A stretch of DNA of 64,000 nucleotides, taken from contig NZ_CP052860.1 in NCBI RefSeq assembly GCF_012935715.1, positions 4,774,001 through 4,838,000 of the forward strand, given 5' to 3'. The number at the start of each line of letters is the position of its first letter. Positions within the stretch are counted from its first letter, which is position 1. Position numbers and translations under genes: made by a program. Shown piece by piece: positions 36,589-45,862 of the stretch. The stretch is from Pseudomonas sp. ADAK13. Lineage in GTDB: Bacteria > Pseudomonadota > Gammaproteobacteria > Pseudomonadales > Pseudomonadaceae. The notes beneath the pieces were generated by a model. It searched no databases. It worked only from the letters and a program-made list of their open reading frames with translations, and was not told the origin of the DNA.

Positions 36589-38430
36589 ATGACACTCTCG
36601 GATATGACCGTTCGGCACGCCCGAATTACCGGTAATGACTACACGCTAGGCGACACGGATGGGCTCGCGCTCAATGTGACAGCCCAAGGTGGAAAAATCT
36701 GGCGCTTCAGGTACTACTGGGCGGGTACGCAGAAGCGTATGTCCCTGGGTAGTTACCCACAAATCGGTCTCAAAGAAGCCCGAGCGCGACGTGATGAGGC
36801 GCGTGCCTTGGTTGCTCAAGGCATCAATCCCTATGAGTACCGCAAACAGCAACGTCGTGCTGTTCGTACTGCGGCAGAGCATACTTTCGAAGCAGTGTTC
36901 AATCAGTGGGTCGAATTTCGCAGGCTGAGCCTGAGGGAAGGCCGCCAGAGCACGCTCTCGCAAATTTTAAGAATCTTCAATAAAGACATCCTGCCATCGC
37001 TTGGTGGGCGGTCCGTCTACGATATCAATCGTCACGATCTGCTGGATTTGCTGAGCAGGATCGAACAGCGCAAGGCCTTAACGACAGCTGAAAAGTGTCG
37101 GACCTGGTTCAACCAATTGTTCCGATATGCGCTGGTGAAGGTAGATGGGCTGGAACACAATCCGGCTTCAGATCTTGACGTCGTCGCACTCCCCAAGCCC
37201 CCGGTAGCGCACAATCCGTTTTTACGTATGGACGAGCTGCCGGCGTTGCTCGCTGCGCTTCGTTGGCACCGTGGAGTAAGCCAAACACGGCTTGGTCTTC
37301 GACTTCTGTTGCTGACTGGTGTCCGCACCGGTGAGTTGCGCTTGGCGACACCTGATCAGTTCGATCTGGAACAGCGGTTATGGATCATACCGCCGGAGGT
37401 GGTGAAGCAACTCCAGGTAGCGATGCGTAAGCCAGGGAAGCAGACCCAAAATATACCGCCCTATATCGTCCCATTGTCGGTTCAGGCGCTTGAAATAGTG
37501 CGCCAGTTGCTCAGCCAGGTTGTCCCGGCGCAACGTTACTTGTTCATGCATCGGAGCGACCTGAGTAAGCGCATCAGTGAGAACACCTTGAATGGTGCGC
37601 TGCGTCGAATGGGCTATGCTGACCAACTGACCGGTCATGGTATGAGGGCTACGATCTCGACGGCGCTTAACGAGATCGGCTACCCAAAGGTGTGGGTGGA
37701 TGCCCAGCTTTCTCATGCCGACCCAGACAAGGTAAGTGCGGCTTACAACCACGCTGAATACGTCGAGCAGCGCCGGACAATGATGCAGGACTGGGCCAAC
37801 CGACTGGATCTTTGGGGACAGGGCCAACTGAAGGCGGCAAGCTCTCCGCTCACTATTCGTCTGGAGGGGGCTGCTTCGCTGCCCTCGCTCGAAAACGCGA
37901 ACGTAAATTCTGTTCTGTACAACAGTAGCGCTCCAACGACGACCGCCCCAGTGGCCAGGGTGTTAGTCAGCAGCGAACCGGCCCACATCGTGCACCACAA
38001 ATCGCCTGTCGTATCCGTTCCAATCCGGACGGAAAAGCCGCAAAAATCCTACGTGTCCGACATCCAGCGTGAGCGCGCAGAGATGCTAGCCACTTATGAG
38101 GCTTCGAGTAATTTACCGCTGCTAGTCTTCGCCAAGCTGGCAGGCAAATCCCGTGATCAGATCAATCGGGATATCAAGGCCCGGCGTCTGCTGTCCTTGA
38201 GTCTAGGGAATCGCGGTCAGCGCATTCCCGATTGGCAACTTGATCCATTGCGGCACAAGCTGGTTCTCACCGTGTTAAAGCGGTCTCCAGATGTGGATGC
38301 ATGGAGGCTTTATCGGACGCTCTGTGAGCCCAATGAGCGACTAAAAGGTCGTTCGCCAATCGATGTCCTCACTTCGGATAATTTCGACGTGACCATAGGG
38401 ATCGTGTGCAGATATCTGGGCTCAAGTTGA
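36589..38430 (+). CDS. tyrosine integrase of the ICE (ICEclc/PAGI-2 type)
   Basis: 613-aa site-specific recombinase. N-terminal DUF4102 arm-binding domain (about residues 1-85; GLALNVTAQGGKIWRFRYYW, MSLGSYPQIGLKEAR), core-binding domain, and catalytic domain with Arg in LTGVRTGELR (about 245), HGMRAT (about 350), LSHADPDK (about 373) and the Tyr in AAYNHAEY (about 385). A further 190 residues of unknown function follow, a length seen in this integrase group. AGGAG precedes the start. It inserts the element at tRNA-Gly. Confidence 0.93.
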   Translation: MTLSDMTVRHARITGNDYTLGDTDGLALNVTAQGGKIWRFRYYWAGTQKRMSLGSYPQIGLKEARARRDEARALVAQGINPYEYRKQQRRAVRTAAEHTFEAVFNQWVEFRRLSLREGRQSTLSQILRIFNKDILPSLGGRSVYDINRHDLLDLLSRIEQRKALTTAEKCRTWFNQLFRYALVKVDGLEHNPASDLDVVALPKPPVAHNPFLRMDELPALLAALRWHRGVSQTRLGLRLLLLTGVRTGELRLATPDQFDLEQRLWIIPPEVVKQLQVAMRKPGKQTQNIPPYIVPLSVQALEIVRQLLSQVVPAQRYLFMHRSDLSKRISENTLNGALRRMGYADQLTGHGMRATISTALNEIGYPKVWVDAQLSHADPDKVSAAYNHAEYVEQRRTMMQDWANRLDLWGQGQLKAASSPLTIRLEGAASLPSLENANVNSVLYNSSAPTTTAPVARVLVSSEPAHIVHHKSPVVSVPIRTEKPQKSYVSDIQRERAEMLATYEASSNLPLLVFAKLAGKSRDQINRDIKARRLLSLSLGNRGQRIPDWQLDPLRHKLVLTVLKRSPDVDAWRLYRTLCEPNERLKGRSPIDVLTSDNFDVTIGIVCRYLGSS

Positions 38431-38498
38431 AGTGCTGTTTAAGACGGTGACAACGGATGTCACCGCTTGCTTCCATCCTTAGAACTGATCCGATGGCT

Positions 38499-40421
38499 CT
38501 ACTGACCTTTTGGCTCTCCAGATAGCTGGAGCGTGTGCATTCCTTTTTCATAGTATGGACCGACACAATAGTCGCTTTCATTTAGCTCGGGGTCGATCAT
38601 GGATGTGGTCATGATTATTTGATATTTTTGTTCTATTCCTTCGAGTGAGCGAACTAGAAGTCTTTGAAAGTTTTGACTGCGTGCTGGCCCCATCCCCTTA
38701 TCCTCAATATTGTCCATTAACAGTAAGCGGGGATATCGCATATTTTCATCCCATATTGATTCTTGAAGAATCGCAAGGTGAAAGCTGTTTTTCATAATTG
38801 TTTCAGAGCTTGCTGAAAATTTCGACCTGCCGTCGACCAGCATAAAGTCTTTGGCAAAGTCGTATTCAAATTTCCCGGGATCTATGAAGTCGCTTTCAAA
38901 TCCACCATCTTGTCTGAGAAGGGTAATTGTTCTTTCAGATAGGTTGGATTCTAGTTTTATTTTCCTGGCTTCAGTTAAGTAGCTGTTCTTTTTTATTTCG
39001 TCTTTTAAATGTGTTATCTGCGTATTTAGTTTGTCTCTCTCAGATATAAGCTGCTCCACGCTGGAGACAAGTTTTATCTTGCTTTTTAAATTTGTTATGC
39101 GTTCTTCGAGAGTGCCGATCCTAGAAGATAGAGTGTAGAGTTTAAGTACTTTGTCCGAACTAAGTGTTAGTGCTGCTTTGTGCTCTGATTTTAAGGTGTT
39201 AAGTTGATGGCTTTCAATCTGAATGTATCTATCAGCTTCTTCTAGTCGTGTTCTAAGCTCGGTTAGCACCGACTCGCTTTCGCGTTTTTGAAAATTCAGG
39301 TCGTTCAGTGTGGCTAAATAAGAGCTTTTTCTTTTCTCATCGTCAACTTCGGTTTTGCAAAGATGGCAAATGCTAGAGTCGTGAACATCTATAGAGGATA
39401 AGCAGCAGGGACAAAACTTAAATCTAACCTCTCCGAAGAAGTCATAGGTCGCCCTCGATTCTTGCAAGGACTTCAGTCTAAAATCAATTGCTTTAATAAA
39501 AAGCTCTGACTCGACAATCTCATTAACTAGCTCAACTCGCCTTGAGGTCCGAATGTCGATTTCTTTCGCCAAATTTGAGATCTGCTCTGCAACTTTTACA
39601 GCAGCTTCCCTGATTTTTGGACTCGAGTCGGTATCAGGTTGTAATGCTGTGTGTTGTCTTTCTGTTAAGAGTGCGCTAAGTTCATCATTAGAATCTTCAA
39701 TTTCTTTGTTAAGGTGCTCGGCTCGTAGCACCCCCTCTGTAGGCGATATGTACTTGAAAATGGCTTCGAGTTGGCCATATATTTTGCTGAATTCTGTTTC
39801 AGCCTTAGAGAGTTGTTGTCGAAGTCCATACGTTCCTAGGTCATCTACACCAAGAAGGAAATCTCCGATTGCTTGTCGCATACTAGGCTTATCAAAAGCT
39901 AGTTCAGCTTTAAGGATCTTATTTACGGGTGTATCTTGGTCTACATAGATTAGGCGTAATATTTGGTGGATTGTAAGGTTGGAATTATCATCAGTTTGGT
40001 GATGTGGCCAGCCGAATAATTCAAAAATTTGTTGCGAAAAGCTGTGCTTGTTAGCTGTGCGCATGACGCCGTACTGAACCCACTCAGCATGGTTTTTGAG
40101 CGAGCTTTCGTAGTCCCCCGAAAAAAACTGCATGGGGGGCTTGTTTGCCGGTTCAATAGATCGGGAGACTGTTAAAGTATATTCGTTGATTTCAGTCTGG
40201 ATAATAACACTGTCACATGCAGCAGCTTCTTTGTTCCAGCGCTCTTCTCTGAGATCTCCACCTAGTCCAAAAAAAAGCAAATCCATAATGGTAGATTTGC
40301 CTATGCTGTTATCGCCGCGAATTATATTGATGCCCAGATGGAAGTCTTGATCATAAACGGCGCGGCCAGATTTCATGACCAAAAAACGACGGATAAATAA
40401 GGTTGGTCTATTTGATGTCAT
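38499..40421 (-). CDS. ABC-3C system ATPase, SMC/Rad50-like
   Basis: 640-aa ABC-type ATPase. Walker A GDNSIGKST at residues 36-44, Walker B RLLLMDNIED near residue 580. Between them are long coiled coils and a zinc-finger-like CPCC...CHLC (about residues 335-360), at the tip where Rad50 has its zinc hook. This matches the ATPase of the ABC three-component conflict systems described by the Aravind group. Last gene of a leftward four-gene operon; it overlaps the middle-component gene by 14 bp. AT-rich codons differ from the host. It may sense DNA or nucleoprotein and switch on the effector (inference). Confidence 0.75.
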   Translation of the reverse strand: MTSNRPTLFIRRFLVMKSGRAVYDQDFHLGINIIRGDNSIGKSTIMDLLFFGLGGDLREERWNKEAAACDSVIIQTEINEYTLTVSRSIEPANKPPMQFFSGDYESSLKNHAEWVQYGVMRTANKHSFSQQIFELFGWPHHQTDDNSNLTIHQILRLIYVDQDTPVNKILKAELAFDKPSMRQAIGDFLLGVDDLGTYGLRQQLSKAETEFSKIYGQLEAIFKYISPTEGVLRAEHLNKEIEDSNDELSALLTERQHTALQPDTDSSPKIREAAVKVAEQISNLAKEIDIRTSRRVELVNEIVESELFIKAIDFRLKSLQESRATYDFFGEVRFKFCPCCLSSIDVHDSSICHLCKTEVDDEKRKSSYLATLNDLNFQKRESESVLTELRTRLEEADRYIQIESHQLNTLKSEHKAALTLSSDKVLKLYTLSSRIGTLEERITNLKSKIKLVSSVEQLISERDKLNTQITHLKDEIKKNSYLTEARKIKLESNLSERTITLLRQDGGFESDFIDPGKFEYDFAKDFMLVDGRSKFSASSETIMKNSFHLAILQESIWDENMRYPRLLLMDNIEDKGMGPARSQNFQRLLVRSLEGIEQKYQIIMTTSMIDPELNESDYCVGPYYEKGMHTLQLSGEPKGQ

Positions 40422-40917
40422 ATATATATTCCATTAGTCCCGAGCGTTTTTTCAACCCGGAGTCTCCGTTGAATTCGACTTTTGGCAGCGCCTTTGTAAT
40501 CACTTTAAAGGCATCACTTTTAAGAAAGTCGTCACTCTCTATGAGCTTTATATAATTTTCTGGGAGAAGCTCGCCATTGATCTTCAGTATTCCATTTTCG
40601 AATTCGGCTTTTGAAATTATACCTTTCGCAATCAATTCCAGTGCTGCTGTTTTTTGGAAAGCTTGGAGGTCGTAAAGAACTCGAGCTGGATTGTTAATGT
40701 CTTCAAACTGATTTGGGATGGATTTTAAATTCGATTTAAAATCTTTAATGTTAGTAGGCCAGGGTTTTATGTGTTTTATCTGGCTTGGAAATAGATAGTA
40801 GTAGTCTAGGACCCTTAGCTGATCCCAGCTTAGAGTGAATTCCGTGGTTGCTTGTAGTATTGCTAGTAATCTGTATAAGCAGTGATTAGCGTCGTACGCA
40901 GGGTGATAAATTAACAT
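40408..40917 (-). CDS. ABC-3C middle component
   Basis: 169-aa protein that begins MLIYHPAYDANHCLYRLLAIL, the pattern (HPxxDxxHxxxRxL) I recall for ABC-3C middle components, closest to class MC5. Such proteins link the ATPase to the effector subunit; the biochemical role is not established. Predicted mostly helical, with a winged-helix-like centre (ALELIAKGIISKAEFENGILKI). Stop overlaps the ATPase start; start is 1 bp after the upstream stop. Confidence 0.65.
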   Translation of the reverse strand: MLIYHPAYDANHCLYRLLAILQATTEFTLSWDQLRVLDYYYLFPSQIKHIKPWPTNIKDFKSNLKSIPNQFEDINNPARVLYDLQAFQKTAALELIAKGIISKAEFENGILKINGELLPENYIKLIESDDFLKSDAFKVITKALPKVEFNGDSGLKKRSGLMEYIYDIK

Positions 40918-40918
40918 T

Positions 40919-41488
40919 TCATATCTCCCAGACCAGATGGCACTTCCCTGTTAAGAAATACAACATTCCATAGATCAAGTGCTGATCAATTGATATGTCG
41001 ACACAGTTGACTTCGGAAAAAATGGAATTAACGATGTTGTGATAAATAGACTGGTCAATATCTTCGGGGCGAGCACCGGCTTTAATGAGTGGGCGGATTT
41101 GCCCATCAAATGCGGCTTTTATTTTTTGAAGTATATAAAAGTAAATGTACTGTCTTCGTGGTGAGAGCTGAGCCTTTGCTGCTATTTTTGCGAACCGGTC
41201 TTTATGTTCTATAGCATCCTCCACTAGGTCTTCTCTACCTCCATTGAGAAGTTTTTGTCTTAATCCGACTATTGGTCTACCTTCCCGGTCTCTGAGGTAA
41301 GAGTTAAAAAGCTCGATGAAGTCTTTGAACTCTTCATCGCCTTCGGAAAGAAGGCTTATCCTGTCTAGGCCCGCTCTAATGATATTGGGGTCGGGTGCTG
41401 CAGCAACGTGTATGTGAGTAATGTTATTTTGATCGCCCCCTATAATTGGGCCTTTTACATCTGAGCTTTTAACAACGATTTTGTTCAT
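40919..41488 (-). CDS. ABC-3C C-terminal-domain protein with N-terminal Gly-rich motif
   Basis: 189-aa protein. Residues 1-25 are a Gly/Asn-rich beta-type stretch (VKGPIIGGDQNNIT). Residues 60-189 are helical and resemble the C-terminal domain found on ABC-3C effectors (YFYILQKIKAAFDGQIRPLI, INSIFSEVNC-like, FLTGKCHLVWE). No catalytic motif is seen. In related systems this domain is fused to the effector; here the effector looks like the separate membrane protein upstream, whose gene overlaps this one by 4 bp. The N-terminal motif matches the neighbour's C-terminus. Confidence 0.55.
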   Translation of the reverse strand: MNKIVVKSSDVKGPIIGGDQNNITHIHVAAAPDPNIIRAGLDRISLLSEGDEEFKDFIELFNSYLRDREGRPIVGLRQKLLNGGREDLVEDAIEHKDRFAKIAAKAQLSPRRQYIYFYILQKIKAAFDGQIRPLIKAGARPEDIDQSIYHNIVNSIFSEVNCVDISIDQHLIYGMLYFLTGKCHLVWEI

Positions 41489-41778
41489 TCGGGTTTACCG
41501 GTAGTGCGATTTCCACCGGTAATTCCTCCACTTACTTTGGAGTGGGAGACCGTTATAGTGTTTCCTTCCTTTGAATTGTTTTTTGCGAAGTTTATAAGGA
41601 GGATACAGATAAAAAATGTTAATACGCTAATCAGGCAGAGTAGTGCGAATAATTGGGCGCTGTTTAGGTTTTTCAATATAGGGGATGAAATTATTGCAGG
41701 ATAAACAATGTAAGCAACAAAGGCACCTATAGTAGCGCTTCCACCATATTTTAAGGCGGCAACCCAAAACTTTTCCAT
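41485..41778 (-). CDS. two-TM membrane protein, candidate effector of the ABC-3C operon
   Basis: 97-aa protein with two hydrophobic helices (about residues 13-31 and 42-65), a basic linker KNNSKEG and a Gly-rich tail (VSGGITGGN). First gene of the four-gene operon, overlapping the next by 4 bp. Small two-TM proteins are common pore-forming effectors in bacterial immune systems. Residues 74-93 align without gaps to residues 3-22 of the next protein with 8 identities in 20, which suggests homotypic binding between the two. Effector role is inference. Confidence 0.55.
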   Translation of the reverse strand: MEKFWVAALKYGGSATIGAFVAYIVYPAIISSPILKNLNSAQLFALLCLISVLTFFICILLINFAKNNSKEGNTITVSHSKVSGGITGGNRTTGKPE

Positions 41779-42147
41779 ACCTCAATCCCTGGTTTTTTTG
41801 GCAGACTGCCATCATCCCGGACAACTGCATTTTCGTAAAGAGCTAGGTGTTTTTTTTAATTTGTCGGTATTCGCTAGATTCTGCTTCAGAGGTCGATCGC
41901 CTTTGCGGTTCTTGGTTGTGAAAGCAAAAACGGTCAGCCCTCGTACCTAATGCTCAGTGCTGTCGAGCCACTTGAAGGGGAGGGGATGACCGTGCTGACG
42001 AATGGAGGGCGAAAAAATGTCACCACCATCTTCTATCAAGAGCACAACCGCTCTGCCTAGAGGAGGTGCATTGAGTAAATGAACACGCACGCTGAAGGAC
42101 GCGCTCGTAACAGTCAAGAACGCTTGGCGCGTGGGCCTTAAGCAAAT
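41779..42147. other. 369-bp gap between the ABC-3C operon and the relaxase
   Basis: No convincing gene. The right part of an AT-rich stretch (41.78-41.88 kb) should hold the leftward ABC-3C promoter. Base composition rises to ICE-core levels after about 41.93 kb, so the cargo boundary is near there. Confidence 0.5.
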
Positions 42148-43866
42148 TCACTCAGAATTATCGATTATGAGAAAAGGATTGTCGCCAGGCACAGTTTCGA
42201 ACAACAGTTCCGGGTTTACTAAAAAATAACCTTTGAGCTTTGCTCTTTTCCGAGGCCCTTCGACCTGACAGAGCCAGATATTCAAACCATCCCCGCGCTT
42301 TTTGTGGGTCTTCAGTTTCTCGAATTGTTTCTGCACCCATCGCCATTCTTCACCTTCGTAATCGGCACCCATGGAGATGCCCGGAAACTCCTGAACATAT
42401 CGCTGAAAAATGCCAGGCGTGACCAGAAATACGCTGCCACACACCGTGTGAATTTTGGCCTTACTGTCGTTGATGATCAGCTTGTGACTTTGGATGCCTT
42501 CTCTGATCCAATTCAGGAATGCCTGGCCAGGGTTATCCGAAGGGGGCGTAGAGGCTTCGAGAGCGCTTGCTGACGGCGCCTCACGTGTTTCGGGTTCTGC
42601 CATTTCGAACATGTTCAGCAACGTTCCTAAATAGTCGTTATCTTCCATCGCAAGTGGATCGGATTGCGATGGGTTTTGAGTTGATCTTGTACTGCCTGCC
42701 ATGGAGGATGCCGGAGCGTTAGTCGAGTGATCATCGGCTGCAACGCTCACCGTTCCGCTGAAAGCCTCGGGGCGATCATCGTTCCCCCAGATCAACGCCG
42801 GTTGAACGCGCAAAAACGTAAAGCTCTTCTGCCAGTCCCCCTGCGCGATAAGCGCGGTCCAGATGGCTTTGCCTCCCGGAGTCGACTCGACCAGCCCATG
42901 CGACTGCAGTTCGTCGAACACCGCGATGTTGGACGTGGGGATGCCCTCAATCGACTGCGACAGCAGATAGGCTCGCAGTTTGTCCGTGACTGTCTTGCTG
43001 ACCAGCCAGAGTGCGTCTTGGGTCAGCCATCCCGCGGCACCTGGCTGGTTGAGTTTCAGTTCGTGCTGAACCAGATGACGCAACCCGCTGATCAGGTGGT
43101 ACTGCAGTGAATGAGTGGGCGCTTGTAATGCCTTGCTTGGGTTGCCGCCGATGTTCTGTGCGGTGGAAACACGGTCGGCCTGCATCACCAACTCGCCGAG
43201 CACGCCAGCACGTTCGTACTGACCGGCCAGGACATACAGAAGGCTGGCCCAGAGTGACGGAAAGCCACTGAGCCAGTCCAAGATAGGACGGTCGAGAATT
43301 TGGGTGTAGAGCAAGCCAGCGGCGGCGCCGTGCAGGTGATAGTCGCGACCTTTGAGGTAGCGAAAACGGTAGGGCTGATCCAGTGGGCCCTGCCAGGGGT
43401 GCCAAGGACTGCCATCCTGACGTTCGACCTGCAGGTCCACGGCGATCTTGCCGATGTCATGCAGCAGCGCGCCATAGGCGATGCCGGCGGACCAGGCGTC
43501 AGTCTGGGCGGCCTGGTCTTCGGGCGCAGCGCCGGTGGGAAGCAGATAGGATTGGCGCAGTTTCAAACTACAGGCGGCCAGCTCCAGGCCATGGTCGAGC
43601 ATGCCACCGAGATACGCATGGTGGTGCGTCTCGCTGGCCGGGAGTTGCTGGACCTGTTCGGCGTAGCGATGGATCGGATTTAAGTAGAGCTGGGTGAATT
43701 GGACGTGGGAGAGGGCGGTGTATTGCCAGATGCGATCGAGCAACTGGCGGCGGTGCTCCACTGCTAAGAGGGTATGGGCTGACTCGATGGACAGGTAACC
43801 TTCGGCGACGTTGACGGTCGGTGGCGGAGGGGGCTTCTGCCTTTTGTGGCGAAACAGACTGAGCAT
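42148..43866 (-). CDS. traI: MobH-type conjugative relaxase TraI (TIGR03760)
   Basis: 572-aa relaxase of the MobH class. The metal-binding signature HHHAYLGGMLDHGLE is at about residues 81-95 and an HD-hydrolase motif ALLHDIGK at about 133-139. The C-terminal part (QAFLNWIREGIQSHKLIIND, then FLVTPGIFQRY) is the partner domain of ICE TraI proteins. It should nick the ICE at oriT and pilot the strand. It lies between cargo and the conjugation block, as in PAGI-2-like elements, and ends normally. Confidence 0.9.
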   Translation of the reverse strand: MLSLFRHKRQKPPPPPTVNVAEGYLSIESAHTLLAVEHRRQLLDRIWQYTALSHVQFTQLYLNPIHRYAEQVQQLPASETHHHAYLGGMLDHGLELAACSLKLRQSYLLPTGAAPEDQAAQTDAWSAGIAYGALLHDIGKIAVDLQVERQDGSPWHPWQGPLDQPYRFRYLKGRDYHLHGAAAGLLYTQILDRPILDWLSGFPSLWASLLYVLAGQYERAGVLGELVMQADRVSTAQNIGGNPSKALQAPTHSLQYHLISGLRHLVQHELKLNQPGAAGWLTQDALWLVSKTVTDKLRAYLLSQSIEGIPTSNIAVFDELQSHGLVESTPGGKAIWTALIAQGDWQKSFTFLRVQPALIWGNDDRPEAFSGTVSVAADDHSTNAPASSMAGSTRSTQNPSQSDPLAMEDNDYLGTLLNMFEMAEPETREAPSASALEASTPPSDNPGQAFLNWIREGIQSHKLIINDSKAKIHTVCGSVFLVTPGIFQRYVQEFPGISMGADYEGEEWRWVQKQFEKLKTHKKRGDGLNIWLCQVEGPRKRAKLKGYFLVNPELLFETVPGDNPFLIIDNSE

Positions 43867-44095
43867 CGTGACCTCCGGGAAGTGGTTGGGTCAGTGGCCT
43901 TTTAGCCTTTTCGGATAGAGCTCTTACCCTTGAGTCCCCATGCCCTTCCAACCCTTACCCGTCCTTTTGGCTCTTGTCCCTTTGTGCGGCAATCGGAATA
44001 TCGATTTCTCCTGGTGCCGTTTTGTTGGAGGCGCGTGCTAGTACGGAAAAGGGAAGAGTCGGTACACTGCGGTGCGAATTTTCTCGGGTCTTGCC

Positions 44096-44290
44096 ATGAA
44101 TCTTACTGATGCCACGCTCGTGCTGCTGCTCGCGGCACGTATCCATGGGACAGACGAGGCCGTCAGGGCCTCGGCGAAGAGCGTGGTCAAGAAGTTACCG
44201 CGCAGTAAACGCGATCTGATCTACAAGGTGATCGATAGCCGGAGTCCACTCGAACTGGTGGACTTTCTGGCGCAGAACCTAGATGAGTGA
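44096..44290 (+). CDS. small hypothetical ICE protein
   Basis: 64-aa helical protein (MNLTDATLVLLLAARIHG, then KKLPRSKRDLIYKVIDS). No family recognised. I start at 44096 rather than at an upstream ATG (44072) which has no site. It points away from the relaxase and has its own promoter region in 43.87-44.09 kb. Confidence 0.5.
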   Translation: MNLTDATLVLLLAARIHGTDEAVRASAKSVVKKLPRSKRDLIYKVIDSRSPLELVDFLAQNLDE

Positions 44291-44441
44291 CAGCTCGCCG
44301 TTGGCGTGTGGCCATCTATTGTCATTTACGTGAGGGGCCCGCAGTGTGATGCCGTTTGTTTTCTGGAAACAGAAAAAAGGGCCCAACTTGCGTTGCGCCC
44401 TGTGAAGCGATTGTTGGGGTGAGTTTCAGCATAACTAACGA

Positions 44442-45401
44442 TTAAGCTCCGTCGTTCCTGCATAGCGAGTCGTCCAAGACCGCTGGGTTCAGTTGTTGCT
44501 CCAGACTGAGCAGATACTCCGATGCGGCTCGAGCTTGGCCGCTGGCCCGAAAGATCGCGCGCTTGTCTGCCTTGAGCAGGCTGAGCCAAGAGTCGATATA
44601 GCCCTCGTGCCGCAGCTCTCCCGGAATACCGGCATAAGCGCATAAAAAAGCGGCGCCCATCTCGGCGATCAATTCCTCAAACGCGTAGCCTGGCGAGCCG
44701 AACGGGCAGGATGACGTCACTCCCTCACGCTGCAACCGAGAGTGATGTCCGGTCCAGTGCGTCAGCTCGTGAAGTGCGGTGGCGTAGTACCCACCTTCAT
44801 CGTGAAATTGCGCTTTTGTCGGCAGTTGGATGAGATCCCTGATCGGGTGGTAAAAGGCTTCGTCGGAAGGCCGATGAACGATGCGTGCACCTGAACTTAA
44901 CAGCAGATTTTCCGCAACGCTATTGGCCTGGAAGGGATCGGTCGGTTCCGTTTCGAGCAGGGTTTGATTGAACATCTCGAGCCCCTCCGTTTGCTCGATG
45001 TTGAACAGAAAATGCGTCCTGAGAATGCCGAAGTGAGCGACCTTGGGCTGACCGTTTTCATCGAGTACGGGTTGGCCTGACTCGGTCTGTTCCTCGCGCT
45101 CCATCGGCTTGTAGAGCACAGCCAGAGTGCTGTGCTCACCCTTACGGATGTGCCCACCGGCCTTTTTAGCTTGGTTGAAGGTCAGCCAACGATCTTGAGT
45201 GAACCCCTGCAACCTGGCCTCGGCCCAGAGCAGCGGTAAATTGATGCCCGAATACGGACGTCGCGTGATGGCATTGATGGGGTAGGGTTGATGACCGATG
45301 TAAGCTGAGCCACTTGAGGACCAGGGTTTGATCCAAGGAGCAACGCCTTGGTCTAACGCGGTAACGATCTTGTCAGTTACGTCTTGGTAGATATCGCGCA
45401 T
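44442..45401 (-). CDS. ArdC-like antirestriction protein
   Basis: 319-aa protein: N-terminal ssDNA-binding ArdC domain (DIYQDVTDKIVTALDQGVAP, INLPLLWAEA) and C-terminal zincin with HELTHWTGH (about residue 210) plus a downstream Glu in EELIAEMGAAFLC. Such proteins enter or are made early in a new host and protect the incoming strand. The start at 45401 gives the family N-terminus; an ATG 42 codons upstream has no homologous region. It lies beside the relaxase, the usual place for leading-region functions. Confidence 0.88.
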   Translation of the reverse strand: MRDIYQDVTDKIVTALDQGVAPWIKPWSSSGSAYIGHQPYPINAITRRPYSGINLPLLWAEARLQGFTQDRWLTFNQAKKAGGHIRKGEHSTLAVLYKPMEREEQTESGQPVLDENGQPKVAHFGILRTHFLFNIEQTEGLEMFNQTLLETEPTDPFQANSVAENLLLSSGARIVHRPSDEAFYHPIRDLIQLPTKAQFHDEGGYYATALHELTHWTGHHSRLQREGVTSSCPFGSPGYAFEELIAEMGAAFLCAYAGIPGELRHEGYIDSWLSLLKADKRAIFRASGQARAASEYLLSLEQQLNPAVLDDSLCRNDGA

Positions 45402-45532
45402 GGCAATTTCCTCGAAAGAAAAACGAAGGAACGCCTTGCCCGCCGGGGGAGGGTTCCCCGGTGGGTGATGGGCTGGATTGATGCAGGTCTTGCATGCCGT
45501 CCGAATGTGGAGGTGGGCGCCGCCCATTGCGC

Positions 45533-45862
45533 TTAGCGCTGGTGTTCTCCTGCAAGCGCTATCAGTAAGGCGCCAGGCTGACCCGGTTCTTGGAGTAGGC
45601 TGAGACTCAATTGCAGCAACGGATCGTGGTCTAAGTAATCGGTTGGTTCAATGTGGACTACCTCGAACAGCACATAGAGCTTTTGTGGATTGGCGAGGTG
45701 GGCTTCGAAGGCTGCGCGCAATACGTGGCTCAACCGATCGACCTGCAGCTTCCCAGCGTGATCGGAACGCTCGAGCTGTACTGCGCGTTGCCATGCGCCA
45801 GGTGTGAACACGATGGGCAACCGAAGGGTGTTCAGTGCTTCCGGTGTAAGTGAGTCGGGCAT
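45533..45862 (-). CDS. hypothetical ICE protein
   Basis: 109-aa soluble protein without recognised motif (RLPIVFTPGAWQRAVQLERSDHAGK, then LYVLFEVVHIEP). I recall similar short genes near ardC in PAGI-2-type elements, but no function. It precedes ArdC on the same strand by 131 bp and may be cotranscribed from the hairpin-rich region upstream. Confidence 0.55.
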   Translation of the reverse strand: MPDSLTPEALNTLRLPIVFTPGAWQRAVQLERSDHAGKLQVDRLSHVLRAAFEAHLANPQKLYVLFEVVHIEPTDYLDHDPLLQLSLSLLQEPGQPGALLIALAGEHQR

